Positions 50,642 through 60,539 of a DNA stretch of 64,000 nt are shown here, one piece after another (position 1 is the stretch's first letter; the number at the start of each line of letters is the position of its first letter). This DNA comes from Halobellus ruber (GTDB lineage: Archaea; Halobacteriota; Halobacteria; Halobacteriales; Haloferacaceae). The stretch is from NCBI RefSeq assembly GCF_014212355.1, contig NZ_JACKXD010000001.1, forward strand, positions 891,143 through 955,142. Reading direction: 5' to 3'. The notes under the pieces are model-generated. The model searched no databases. It was not told the origin of the DNA and worked only from the letters and a program-made list of their open reading frames with translations. The position numbers and the translations under genes were made by a program.

Positions 50642-52611
50642 TCGACCCTGAAGACCGCGACGTCGTCGACTTCGAGCCCCTTGGCGGTCGCGAGCGACTC
50701 GCCGGAGACCAGGTCGGTGGGGTCGACCGCGCGGTCGATACGGAGGGTGGCCGGTTCACCGGCGAAGTTCAGGGCGCAGACGACCGTCCCGGCGTCGCTC
50801 TCCCTGGCGTACGCGACCGCGCGGTCGGTGTCTCTTTCGTGGTCGACTCGGACCAGCGTCGCGTCGCCGCGGAGTTCGGGGACCGATTTTCGGAGCTCCA
50901 CCAGCCGCTCGTAGTGGTTGTAGAACTCCTCGCGGGCGTCGTCCCACGCCAGCGCGTCCCGGCGGCCGCGCTGGCCGAGCTCCTGGCCGCCGTAGATCAT
51001 CGGGACCCCCGGCAAGGTGAAAAGCGCACCCGCGGCGGCGAAGGCGGCATCGTCGCCGCACTCGACGACGTACCGGGTCTCGTCGTGGTTCTCGACGTAG
51101 AGCAGAAACTCCGCGTGGGGCGGGAACCCGATCTCCGTGCGGCCGTCGATCGCATCGAGGATCGCCTCGGCGGGGACGTCGCCGCGGCCGACCTGTCTGA
51201 GCGTGAAGTACAGCGTCGTATCGAAGTGGACGTCGAACATCCCGTTGTGGAAGTCCGGCACGTAGGGGATGGTCTCGTCGAGCAGCAGGAACTCGGGGTC
51301 GCGGGCCTTTACCCGCTCGCGGAGCTCCTGCCAGAACGACCCCGGGACCGCCCACGCCATATCGCACCGGAAGCCGTCGGCGACCTCGGACCAGGTGTCG
51401 ACCGCGTCCAGCAGGTGCCGCCGGACCGAGAGGTTCTCGAAGTTCCAGTTGGCGATGTACTCCCACCCGAAGTACGTCTCCGGGTCGCCGTTGTCCTGCC
51501 AGTCGTACCAGTCGTAGTACTCCGAATCGGGGTCACCGTAGGCGTCCTGGAAGAAGGGGTGATCACGCGCCGAGTGGTTCATCACGAGGTCGAAAAGCAC
51601 CGCCATCCCGTTGTCGTGGGCGGCGTCGACGAACGCCTCGTAGTCCTCGCGCTCCCCGAGGTCCTCGGCGATGCTGAAGAAGTCGACGATGTTGTACCCG
51701 TGGGGCGCGTGGTCGTTTTCGAGCACCGGCGTCAGCCACAGGCAGTCGACGCCGAGGTCCGCGAGGTAGTCGAGCCGATCCTCGATGGCCTCGAAGACGG
51801 ACCCCTCATCGACGTCCCCGCCGGCGAACCCCCGGACGTAGATCTCGTAGAACGTGAGGTCGCCGGCCCACCCCGGCGGGTCGTTCGGGCGCCGGACCTC
51901 GAAGGCCTCGCTGGCGGGCGTTCCGACCCCAGCGTCGGCGACGTTGCCGTCGGGGAGCGCCACGCGGGTGAACTCGACCGTATCGGGGACGCTGTAGGCG
52001 CCTGCTACCGCGACGCCGTGGATCCGCACGCGGTCGCCCACTGCGGCGACGGGGATCCGAAGCTCCCGGCCCCGAACCGTTACCGCATCGGGGTCGACGT
52101 CGTCGCGGTCGTCGATCAGGAACTCCACCTCGCCCGCGCTTGGACCGTCGGACGGGAACGTCGGGTCGGCGCGTACGACCAGGTACTCCCCTTCGAGGGC
52201 ACCGTGCAGCTGGAGCAGGGGACGATCCACCACGGGCCCGGTCGCGCGTCCCCGCCCGGAGCCCGACCCGGGGGCGTCGTCGCTCGGTTCCGGACTGCCC
52301 TGCTGGCTCCCTCGCCCGACGCCGCCGCTTCCGGCGCTGACGCCGCGACCCCGGTCGGAAGCGCGGACGTCACCGAACGCCCGAACGGTGAGGGAGTGGG
52401 TTCCGTCCGGCGCATCGAGCCGCAGTTCGTAGGTCCCGGCCGCGTCGGGCTCGAACTCGAGTACCGGCGTTCGCTCCGGGAGTTCGAGCGTGCTGGCGAC
52501 GGGGGCGCTACGGATCCACCAGTTGTACGTCGCATCCGGATCCGGGTCCCGCGGGGCGAGCTGGACGCTCTCACCGACCGCGAGAAAGCGTGGGGGGCCA
52601 GGGTGTTGCAT
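50638..52611 (-). CDS. GH13 alpha-amylase-family enzyme
   Basis: The 657-residue protein hydrolyses or transfers alpha-1,4-glucans. Residues 1-250 form non-catalytic modules with a Gly/Ser-rich linker around 95-125. The barrel begins FYEIYVRGFAGGDVDEG and shows the four GH13 regions: DLVMNHSA, nucleophile Asp417 in GFRCDMAW, acid Glu446 in LLLDETIP, and His509/Asp510 in VENHDET. A calcium-type amylase or a maltogenic/transferase specificity cannot be told apart. No signal peptide is visible, suggesting intracellular glycogen-like substrate use. The ATG at 52611 is used because the frame further upstream is unlike the domain. The giant GH15 gene is divergent, with 130 bases between starts. Confidence 0.92.
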   Translation of the reverse strand: MQHPGPPRFLAVGESVQLAPRDPDPDATYNWWIRSAPVASTLELPERTPVLEFEPDAAGTYELRLDAPDGTHSLTVRAFGDVRASDRGRGVSAGSGGVGRGSQQGSPEPSDDAPGSGSGRGRATGPVVDRPLLQLHGALEGEYLVVRADPTFPSDGPSAGEVEFLIDDRDDVDPDAVTVRGRELRIPVAAVGDRVRIHGVAVAGAYSVPDTVEFTRVALPDGNVADAGVGTPASEAFEVRRPNDPPGWAGDLTFYEIYVRGFAGGDVDEGSVFEAIEDRLDYLADLGVDCLWLTPVLENDHAPHGYNIVDFFSIAEDLGEREDYEAFVDAAHDNGMAVLFDLVMNHSARDHPFFQDAYGDPDSEYYDWYDWQDNGDPETYFGWEYIANWNFENLSVRRHLLDAVDTWSEVADGFRCDMAWAVPGSFWQELRERVKARDPEFLLLDETIPYVPDFHNGMFDVHFDTTLYFTLRQVGRGDVPAEAILDAIDGRTEIGFPPHAEFLLYVENHDETRYVVECGDDAAFAAAGALFTLPGVPMIYGGQELGQRGRRDALAWDDAREEFYNHYERLVELRKSVPELRGDATLVRVDHERDTDRAVAYARESDAGTVVCALNFAGEPATLRIDRAVDPTDLVSGESLATAKGLEVDDVAVFRVE

Positions 52612-52741
52612 AGGCGAGCCAACGACACCTTGGGCCTTTGTCTTTGCCCTGGAACCCACGCTCACCGAAGCGTCCCGTCGTTCGCGACCGGTGCAGTCCG
52701 CTTCCGTCAATACTTATGCGTCGGCGTGCACGAAGCGGAGT

Positions 52742-55700
52742 ATGAGACTCCGGACCGTTCTGAACGAATACAAACGCGACCGCGACGGGCGGTTCCCCGG
52801 GGAGCTGCCGACCGTCGAGGGCGCGTTCTCCGGTCACGGCGACCGGCTGGTCCACGTCAACGGCGACGGCGCGCTTCGCGACTACTCCTCGTCGCTTTCG
52901 GGACTCTACGGGATCGACCGCTCGCGGTTCGCGATCGAGGCCGGCGGGGAGACCCGGTGGTTCGACGACCTCGATCCGGTCCGCCAGCACTACTACCGGG
53001 AGACGAGCCTCGTCGAAACCGAGTACAACGCGGGATCGTACACCATCCACCAGTACGACCTCACGCTCGGACGGGCCCACGTCACCCACGTCGAACTCCG
53101 TGGCGCGATCCCGACCGACGCCCACCTGACTGCCTTCCTGACGTTCGCCCCCGAGGGTCGCGAAACGAGGGTCGGTCGGCTCATCCACGACTCCGGCGGG
53201 CCCTCCGACACCCAGGCCGTCGAGGTGTTCCACCGGACCGAACACGACTACGTCACCGCCTCGACCGGCCTCGACGACGTGCGCGCGCAGGTCCCCGAAC
53301 GGTTCGACGAACTCCTCTCCGACGATGCGTTCGACCTCCCGCGGGAGGCCGCCCTCGACCGCTACGAGGACACCCACCTCAGCGGCGACATCATCGTCTC
53401 CGCGCCCCTGGAACGGGAGGGTCGCGGCGCCCGCACGACGCTCGTCACCCAGCTGTCCGATCACGGGGAGGTCGAACGGGAGGAGGCGCTTTCGGACCTC
53501 CGACACTGTGCGCTGTCGCACGCCTCCGCCGACGACATCCGGGCCGCCGCCCGGGAGCGCGCGGAGGTCGTCGTCCCGGAGAGCGCCCCGCGAAAGCGGA
53601 CCGTGCGGGCGGATCTCCGCGTGCTGTCGCTTTTGACCGCGCCCTCCGGCGCGCACGTCGCCGCCCCCGAGTTCGACCCCTTCTACACGCACTCCGGCGG
53701 GTACGGCTACACGTGGTTCCGTGACGAGGCCGAATGCGCCCGACACCTGCTCCGGAGCGACGAGCTGCTGGGCCTGGACTCGCAGTCCGAACTATCCGCA
53801 CTCGCGACGTTCTTCTGCGGGACGCAGCTCGACGACGGGTCGTGGCCCCACCGCGTGTGGGCCATCGACGGTTCGTTGGCTCCGGGGTGGGCGAACGCCC
53901 GGATCGAGGGCACGGACGGCGTGGAGTACCAGGCCGACCAGACCGCGAGCGTCGTCTCCTTCCTCGCGACGTTGCTTGCCGAACACGAGCCGGACCTGTC
54001 GCCGGCGCTGACCGGACGGATCAGGCGGTCGATTCGGGCCGGCGTCGACGCCCTCGATGACTCCCTCGAACGCGACGGGCTCCCCGAGCCCTGTCAGAAC
54101 CTCTGGGAGAACATGATCGGCCGGTTCACCCACACCACGGCCACGTTCCTGCAGGCGTACGCCACCGTCGCCGCCGCGCCGGTCGACGCCAACCTCGCGG
54201 ATCGCGCCGAATCCCGGGCCGACGCCGTCTTCGAGGGGCTCGACCGACTGTGGGACGACGACCGCGACGTGTACGCGCTCCGGTCCCACGGCGGGGAGTT
54301 GGACTCGCGGCTCGACTCGGGGACGTTCGCCCTGGTGGAGGCGTTTGCGGCGTACGACCGGCTCCAGGGGCTCCCGAACGCGGCGATCTCGCGGCTCGAG
54401 AGGCATCTGGATACCACCCTCGAAGGGCTCTACCGCGAACCGATCGCGGGCGAGGACGGCGTCGCGGGCCTGGTCCGGTTCGAGGACGACTCCTGGCGAT
54501 CGGCCGACCAGGACGGCGAGAAGCTGTGGTCGGTCTCGACGGCGTGGGGCGCCCACGCCGCCGCGGAGTTCGCCGCGATCCTGGACTCCCACGACAGGGA
54601 CGCCGACGCGGAGGCGTTCCTCGCACGGGCGACCGACCTGTACGACCGGCTGAGCCTGTCGGGGCCGTTCGCCACCGACGCCGGCTACCTCGCCGAGCAG
54701 ATCTTCGACGACGGAACGCCCGACAGCGCGACGCCGCTGGCGTGGTCCCACGCGATGCGACTCCGCCTCACCGGCACCCTCGCGGCGGCGGACGCCCTGC
54801 CCGCGCCGAAGACCGCCCCCTCGGGGCCGAGTGCCCGCCCGAACTGGACCACCGGCGAGAAGTACGGGATCGGAACGGTCGCCGACCACGACTCGGCGGA
54901 CCCCTCGCGGGTGTGGTTCACCCTCACCGAGGGGTCGCTGACCGAGGTCCGGTTCCCGCGGGTCGACCTGATGAACCTTCGGACGCTCGATTTCCTCGTC
55001 GTCGACGCGGGAACGGACGCAACCTACACCGCCCGGACGCACAACGAGACGCGCCGGGACGACGACGCCGACACCATCGACCGACGCGCGGAGATCGTCG
55101 AGGAGGAGGCCCTGTTGTTCCGCCACGTCGTCACCGAGACCGGCGACGGCCGGGGCCACGAGTGGACGCTGACCGCGGAGTACACGACCGACCCCGAACA
55201 CGACACGCTGCTTGCGAGCGTCGACTTCGACGCGCCCGACGGCAACGAGTACGACGTGTACGTGGTGGCGGATATGGCGCTCACGAACAGCGGCGCCACG
55301 GACCGGGGGATCAGGCTGGAGGGCTCGAACGGCTACCAGCTCGTCGCCCGCGACGCCGAGGCGTACGATCAGGCGGGCGCCACCGAGCCCCTCCTCATCG
55401 ACGAGGACGGCGAGGAGTACTCCGTTGCGGCCGCGATGTCGCCGCCCGGGGGGTTCGAGTGGGCGACCGTCGGGGTCGGGGGCTCGGAGTTCCTCGGGGA
55501 GCTGTTCGAGGCCGGAAACCCGCCGAAACCCGAACCCAGCGTCGACGACGAGACCGTCGTGCTCGTCGGCCGGCTGGGCTCCGGGACGCGCGTTTCCGAC
55601 ACCGTCGCCGTCGGGTTCGCGGAGAACGCCGACACCGCGGCGGCGCTCGGCGAGGCTGCCGGCGCGCTCAGCCGGGGGTACGAGACGGCGCGGGCGGCCT

Positions 55701-57289
55701 ACCGCGACTTCTGGGAGGGATTCCTCGGCGGCCGGACGCTGCCGGCGTCGGTCCGCGACGACGACGCCCTCCGGAAGCAGTACAAGACCGCACTGATGTG
55801 TCTCCGCGCGGTCGAGGACAAGACGTTCATCGGCGCCGGGATCGCCTCCCCGTCGGTCCCGTGGGGGGAGGCCGTCTCCGCGGAGGAGGCCCGCGGCTAC
55901 GGCTACAACTTCGTGTGGTCACGCGACCTCTACCAGGTGGTCACTGCCTTCGAGGCGGCCGGCGACGTCGACATCGGCGTCAAGGCGCTGGAGTACATCT
56001 ACGAGTATCAACAGGACGACGACGGGTTCATTCCGCAGAACACCTACCTGAACGGACGGACGCGCTGGGGCGGCGAACAGATGGACAACATCTCGTTCCC
56101 ACAGGTGATGGCGTGGACGCTCCGGCAGCGCGGCGTCGACTTCGATGACGTCAGCTACGGCTACCGCAACGTCAGGCGCTCGGCCGAGTACGTCGCACGA
56201 AACGGCCCCGAGACCGCCCAGGAGCGGTGGGAGGAGGAGGCGGGCTACTCCCCGTCGTCGATCGCCGCCGAAATCGCCGGACTGGGGTGTGCGGCCGACA
56301 TCGCAACCGAGGAGGGACACGACGCCGACGCCCTGCTCTGGCAGGCGCTGGCCGACGAGTGGGCCGACCGGGTCGAGGAGTGGACCGCCACCACCACCGG
56401 CACCGCCCGCCACACCAACACGCCGTACTACGTCCGCGTGACCCGGGACGGCGACCCCGACGCTGGCCACCTCCGCACGCTGGCCAACGACGGGCCGACG
56501 CTCGACGAGCGGGAGATCATCGACGCGGGGTTCTTAGAGCTCGTCCGGCTGGGAATCAAGCCCGCCGACGACGGGACCGTCCGCAACTCGGTCGCGGAGG
56601 TCGACGCCACCCTTCGGGTCGACACGCCGCACGGGCCGGCTTTCTACCGGTACAACGGCGACGGCTACGGCGAGCGTGCCGTCGTCGCGGAGGGGGCGCC
56701 GTGGTCGGTCGAATCCAAGGGCAAGGGTCGGCTGTGGCCGATCTTCACCGGCGAACGCGGCGAGTACGAACTGGTGTACGGCACCGACTCCGGCGACCTC
56801 GCGCCCGACCGGATGCTCGAGACGATGGCGGGCTTTGCGAACTCCGGGCGGATGCTCCCCGAGCAGGTCTGGGACCGCGAACACACCACCGACTTCAACT
56901 GGGAGTTCGGCGAGGGCACCGGCGCCGCTACGCCGCTGGCGTGGTCGATGGCGCAGTACGTCCGGCTGGCACACGGCGTCGACGCCGGCGCCCCGGTCGA
57001 GACGCCCGCCGTCCTCCGGGATCGGTACGTCGAATCCGACCGCCCGCCCGGGCCGGCGCTCCGGGTCGAAACCCGGTTCGAGGGTGATCAGCTCGTGGTC
57101 GCGGGGTCGACCGACGCCGCAACCGTCGCGGTGGGGACCGCCTCGGAGTCGGTGTTCCTGACGCTCGAGGAGGACTCCTTCGAGGTGTCGCTCCCCTTCG
57201 ACCACGGCGAGTCCCCGATCACCGTTGCGGCCGCAACCCACGAGGACCTCGCGGCGGCCGGGACGACCGTCGAACGGATCCGGCTGTAG
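52742..57289 (+). CDS. Giant tandem GH15 glucoamylase/glucodextranase-like protein
   Basis: The 1515-residue protein appears to hold two GH15 modules. Module 1 (about 1-685) has an N-terminal beta domain and an alpha/alpha barrel with YTHSGGYGYTWFRDEAE and candidate catalytic Glu456 (NLWENMIGRF) and Glu652 (AEQIFDDG, before ATPLAW). Module 2 (about 690-1430) starts with a glucodextranase-N-like beta domain (NWTTGEKYGIGTVADHDS). Its barrel contains GYGYNFVWSRDLYQVV, Glu1164 after Trp1163 (ERWEEEAGYSPSS) and a Glu in WEFGEGTGAATPLAW (1388 or 1391), followed by a C-terminal beta domain. GH15 enzymes release glucose from alpha-glucan ends. Two intact-looking active sites in one chain suggest processive or dual-linkage attack. 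No signal peptide is seen. Confidence 0.87.
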   Translation: MRLRTVLNEYKRDRDGRFPGELPTVEGAFSGHGDRLVHVNGDGALRDYSSSLSGLYGIDRSRFAIEAGGETRWFDDLDPVRQHYYRETSLVETEYNAGSYTIHQYDLTLGRAHVTHVELRGAIPTDAHLTAFLTFAPEGRETRVGRLIHDSGGPSDTQAVEVFHRTEHDYVTASTGLDDVRAQVPERFDELLSDDAFDLPREAALDRYEDTHLSGDIIVSAPLEREGRGARTTLVTQLSDHGEVEREEALSDLRHCALSHASADDIRAAARERAEVVVPESAPRKRTVRADLRVLSLLTAPSGAHVAAPEFDPFYTHSGGYGYTWFRDEAECARHLLRSDELLGLDSQSELSALATFFCGTQLDDGSWPHRVWAIDGSLAPGWANARIEGTDGVEYQADQTASVVSFLATLLAEHEPDLSPALTGRIRRSIRAGVDALDDSLERDGLPEPCQNLWENMIGRFTHTTATFLQAYATVAAAPVDANLADRAESRADAVFEGLDRLWDDDRDVYALRSHGGELDSRLDSGTFALVEAFAAYDRLQGLPNAAISRLERHLDTTLEGLYREPIAGEDGVAGLVRFEDDSWRSADQDGEKLWSVSTAWGAHAAAEFAAILDSHDRDADAEAFLARATDLYDRLSLSGPFATDAGYLAEQIFDDGTPDSATPLAWSHAMRLRLTGTLAAADALPAPKTAPSGPSARPNWTTGEKYGIGTVADHDSADPSRVWFTLTEGSLTEVRFPRVDLMNLRTLDFLVVDAGTDATYTARTHNETRRDDDADTIDRRAEIVEEEALLFRHVVTETGDGRGHEWTLTAEYTTDPEHDTLLASVDFDAPDGNEYDVYVVADMALTNSGATDRGIRLEGSNGYQLVARDAEAYDQAGATEPLLIDEDGEEYSVAAAMSPPGGFEWATVGVGGSEFLGELFEAGNPPKPEPSVDDETVVLVGRLGSGTRVSDTVAVGFAENADTAAALGEAAGALSRGYETARAAYRDFWEGFLGGRTLPASVRDDDALRKQYKTALMCLRAVEDKTFIGAGIASPSVPWGEAVSAEEARGYGYNFVWSRDLYQVVTAFEAAGDVDIGVKALEYIYEYQQDDDGFIPQNTYLNGRTRWGGEQMDNISFPQVMAWTLRQRGVDFDDVSYGYRNVRRSAEYVARNGPETAQERWEEEAGYSPSSIAAEIAGLGCAADIATEEGHDADALLWQALADEWADRVEEWTATTTGTARHTNTPYYVRVTRDGDPDAGHLRTLANDGPTLDEREIIDAGFLELVRLGIKPADDGTVRNSVAEVDATLRVDTPHGPAFYRYNGDGYGERAVVAEGAPWSVESKGKGRLWPIFTGERGEYELVYGTDSGDLAPDRMLETMAGFANSGRMLPEQVWDREHTTDFNWEFGEGTGAATPLAWSMAQYVRLAHGVDAGAPVETPAVLRDRYVESDRPPGPALRVETRFEGDQLVVAGSTDAATVAVGTASESVFLTLEEDSFEVSLPFDHGESPITVAAATHEDLAAAGTTVERIRL

Positions 57290-57370
57290 CGGCCGGCTGC
57301 GAAGGGGGTCGGGTCCCCCCGGCGTCGGCCCGCCCACACGCCTTTTATCGCGGGGGTTCCTCCCGCCGGT

Positions 57371-57850
57371 ATGGCTACCTACTCGCGGCTGACCCGCGTC
57401 GCCGCGCCGCTCGAGGAGGTGTGGGAGTTTCACTCCCGGATCTCGGGACTGGAGGCGCTGACGCCCGACTGGATGAACCTCCGGGTGGAGTCGGTGACGG
57501 GGCCCGACGGCGAACCCGACCCGGAAGTCCTGGAGACGGGCGCCGAGATCCAGCTGTCGATGCGGCCGCTCGGGGTCGCCCCCCGGCAGTCGTGGACCTC
57601 TGTCATCCTCGACCGGGAGTTCGACGGCGACACCGCAACGTTCCGCGACGAGATGCGGGGTGGCCCCTTCGCGACGTGGATCCACACCCACCGGTTCGTC
57701 GCCGACGGCGAGGAGACGATCGTCGACGACGAGGTCGAGTACGAACTCCCGGGCGGCGGCGTGGGCCGGCGGGCGTCACCGCTCGCGGTCGTCGGCTTCG
57801 AGCCGATGTTCCGGGCGCGACATCGGAAAACGAAGGAACTGCTGGAGTAA
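57371..57850 (+). CDS. SRPBCC (START-like) family protein
   Basis: The 159-residue protein has the helix-grip fold pattern of SRPBCC/polyketide cyclase-like proteins: an N-terminal strand (YSRLTRVAAPLEEVWEFH), the helix ISGLEALTPDWMNLRV, and a C-terminal helix SPLAVVGFEPMFRARHRKTKELL after the strands THRFVADGEETIVDDEVEYEL. Such domains bind hydrophobic ligands or act as cyclases. The ligand here is unknown. Start and length fit the family. The gene is single, 81 bases after the GH15 stop. Confidence 0.9.
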   Translation: MATYSRLTRVAAPLEEVWEFHSRISGLEALTPDWMNLRVESVTGPDGEPDPEVLETGAEIQLSMRPLGVAPRQSWTSVILDREFDGDTATFRDEMRGGPFATWIHTHRFVADGEETIVDDEVEYELPGGGVGRRASPLAVVGFEPMFRARHRKTKELLE

Positions 57851-57916
57851 CCGACCGACGGGACGCGGTCGGCGCTGACCACGAAGCATTTACCTGATAC
57901 CCCGACAGGTGAGGAC

Positions 57917-60427
57917 GTGTCCCGCCCTCCAACCCCCGATCAGCCCTCCGAATCGACCGTCACCGACCGCTCCCCGAGACGCGACAGCGCCTGCGCGACC
58001 GACACCGACGCGTCGGCCGCGCGGCCGACCCGCCGCCGACTCCTGGCCGCGCTCGGCGGCCTCGCGGCCCTCGGTTCGGTCGCCGGGTGTGGCGGCAGGA
58101 ACGGGCGCGACAGGACGAACACCGACACGTCGAACCCAACGACTGACGCGAGCGAGGACCGCGGCCCTGTCCCGGAAACGGTTGGCCCGTGGCCGCAGGC
58201 CCGCGCCGACGCGGGCAACACTGGCGTCGTCGCGGCCTCGGGCCCGACCGACGACCCGAGCCTCCGGTGGAGCGTGACGAGCGCCGGCGCCGTGGGCGCG
58301 ACCGTCGCGCAGGCCACCGGAACCGCGACCCCGGGCGAGCGGGTGTACGTCGCCGGCGAGGACGGCCGGGTCGCCGCCGTCGGCCCCGACGGCACACGGA
58401 AGTGGCTGACGGAGCTGCCCGAGGCCCGGTTTCCGCCCGCGGTCGGCGCCGGCCGCGTGGTGGTCCCCGTCGGCGACGCGCTCGTCGTCCTCGACGCGTC
58501 GAGCGGCGACCGGGTCCGGTCGGTCGAGTTGCCGGCGGACGGCTTCGACACCCCGACGGTCGCTGGCGACAGGGCTCTCGTCGGAACCTTCTCCGGCGGG
58601 GTCGTCGGGGTCGACCTCGGGTCGGGCACCGTACGCTGGCAGGCCGGCGCGCCGAGCCGCGCACACCCGCCGGTCGTCGCCGACGGCACCGCCTACGTCA
58701 CCGCTCGGCGGTGGGAACCCGACGACGGCGACCGGCCGGGCGTGATCGCCGCCGTCGACGTCGAATCCGGGGAGATCGGCTGGGAGGTCGGCCTCGACGG
58801 CGAACCGACCGCGCCGCCGGCCGTCCGCGACGGCGTCGTCTACGCGGGGACGAACCGCGGCCGGGTCCACGCGGTCGACGCCGCCGACGGCGGGAGGCGG
58901 TGGCGCGTACCCGTCGGCGAGTGGGTGACGCGCGGACCGACCGCGGCCGCCGACGGCGTCTACGTGGTGATCCTCGGCGAGGGCCCGGCGAAACTCGATC
59001 CCGGCGGCTCGGTCGCGTGGCGGTCGAACGCCGGCGGGGGGACGAACCCGGTCCTCGCCAAGGACCTCGTCGTGGTCGGCACCGAGGACGGCGTCGCCGC
59101 TGTCGATCGGGACACCGGCCGAACACGGTGGCGCGCCGAGACCGATGCGGGCGTCGAGTTCGACGTCCGGGTAGCCGACGGCCGGGTGTACGCCGGCGAT
59201 CGGTACGGCACGCTCTCGGCGCTCGACGTCGGCGGCGGCGAGCAGGTGTGGCGGTTTCCGTTCCGCCCGACCCGGATGCCCGGGCCGGTGGTGGGGCCGA
59301 GGACCGTCGCGGGTGGAAGCCGCGACGGCGGCACCTACGACCTGCTGGCGACCGAAGGGACCGAGTTCCCGCTCTCGGGCGGGGCGGCGACCAGGGGCGT
59401 CACGCCCGCAGTACTCGACGGCCGCGACCTCCCGGACGAGGACCCCCCGACCGGCACCGCCGACGGCGACCTCCTGTTCGGGGACGGAACCCGGACCGCG
59501 GGGGAGTCGACCGAGGGGGCTGCGCCGGCAGAGACCCTCCTCGGCGGCGGCGTCGACGGGTCGCTCTTCCGCGTGCGGACCGTCGAGTACGGCGACTCAC
59601 CCACGGACGGTCTCGGCCCCACACCCGCTCCGACCCCCACCCCCGGGCCGGACGAGCCGACGGCGACGGCGACACCTCACATCGACTTCCCGCGGGCGGC
59701 ACCCGCGTGGACGACGACGCTCGACGCCGAGATTCGGTCGCCGGTGACGTACGCCGGCGGGGGTGCCTACGTCGGGACCGCCGGGGGCGTCGTCGCCGTC
59801 GACCCCCGCGACGGGAGCGAGCGCTTCCGCGTGTCGCTCGGCGGGGTCGTCGACGGTGCCCCCGCCGTGAGGGACGGTCGGCTGTTCGCGGTGACCGCGG
59901 GCGGGTGGCTGGTCGGCATCGACATCGACGCGGAGAGACAGAATCGGATCGACTGGGAGACCGCTCTCGACGTCGGCAGCGGGGCGGGGCCGACCGTGGT
60001 CGACGAAACCGCCTTCGTCGCCGGCGACGGGGGCCGGATCTCGGCGCACACGACCGACGGCGACCCGGTATGGGATCGCCCGCTGGACGCAGACGTCGCC
60101 GGCGGGACGGCGGTGACCGACGCCCGCGTCGTCGTCGGGACCGGGGCGTCCGAGGTGGTCGCGCTCGATCGGGCGGACGGTTCGGTCTCGTGGCGCGCCG
60201 ACGCCCGCGGCCCCGTACGCGGAACGCCGGCGGTTGCAGGCGGGTCCGATTCGACGGTGTACGCGGCCGACCACGGCGGGACGCTCTCGGCGTTCGACGC
60301 CGCCGACGGGTCGGTCCGGTTTCGGCGCCGTATCGGCCGGTGGCTGGACGCGCCCCCGGCGGTCGGCCACGGCGCGGTGTTCGTCGCCGATCAGACCGGC
60401 CGCGTGTACGCCGTCGTCGGCGAGTAG
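57917..60427 (+). CDS. PQQ-like beta-propeller lipoprotein
   Basis: The 836-residue protein begins with a Tat signal (ARPTRRRLLAALGGLAALGSVAGC) with lipobox cysteine. Many 40-residue beta-propeller repeats resembling PQQ-dependent dehydrogenase blades follow (pattern VYVAGEDGRVAAVGPDGTRKW). Repeats occur in two blocks, about 85-490 and 590-836, separated by a Pro/Thr/Asp-rich linker, so two propellers are likely. No catalytic residues are identified, and such proteins are often scaffolds rather than enzymes. GTG at 57917 is taken as the start because no ATG occurs nearby and the signal fits. The protein acts outside the cell membrane. Confidence 0.85.
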   Translation: MSRPPTPDQPSESTVTDRSPRRDSACATDTDASAARPTRRRLLAALGGLAALGSVAGCGGRNGRDRTNTDTSNPTTDASEDRGPVPETVGPWPQARADAGNTGVVAASGPTDDPSLRWSVTSAGAVGATVAQATGTATPGERVYVAGEDGRVAAVGPDGTRKWLTELPEARFPPAVGAGRVVVPVGDALVVLDASSGDRVRSVELPADGFDTPTVAGDRALVGTFSGGVVGVDLGSGTVRWQAGAPSRAHPPVVADGTAYVTARRWEPDDGDRPGVIAAVDVESGEIGWEVGLDGEPTAPPAVRDGVVYAGTNRGRVHAVDAADGGRRWRVPVGEWVTRGPTAAADGVYVVILGEGPAKLDPGGSVAWRSNAGGGTNPVLAKDLVVVGTEDGVAAVDRDTGRTRWRAETDAGVEFDVRVADGRVYAGDRYGTLSALDVGGGEQVWRFPFRPTRMPGPVVGPRTVAGGSRDGGTYDLLATEGTEFPLSGGAATRGVTPAVLDGRDLPDEDPPTGTADGDLLFGDGTRTAGESTEGAAPAETLLGGGVDGSLFRVRTVEYGDSPTDGLGPTPAPTPTPGPDEPTATATPHIDFPRAAPAWTTTLDAEIRSPVTYAGGGAYVGTAGGVVAVDPRDGSERFRVSLGGVVDGAPAVRDGRLFAVTAGGWLVGIDIDAERQNRIDWETALDVGSGAGPTVVDETAFVAGDGGRISAHTTDGDPVWDRPLDADVAGGTAVTDARVVVGTGASEVVALDRADGSVSWRADARGPVRGTPAVAGGSDSTVYAADHGGTLSAFDAADGSVRFRRRIGRWLDAPPAVGHGAVFVADQTGRVYAVVGE

Positions 60428-60505
60428 TCGTCCCGGTCCGACCCTGGCCTTGCGCCGAGTATCTACGTACAGTGACACCGAGTGACGTGAGGTGTGGTAT
60501 CACAA

Positions 60506-60513
60506 TAGTTTAA
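60506..60513 (+). promoter_or_regulatory. TATA box of the oligopeptide transporter operon
   Basis: TAGTTTAAT lies about 26-32 bases before the ATG at 60540, fitting a leaderless transcript for the binding-protein gene. Confidence 0.45.
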
Positions 60514-60539
60514 TCCGACGCCCCCATACGAACGTACAG

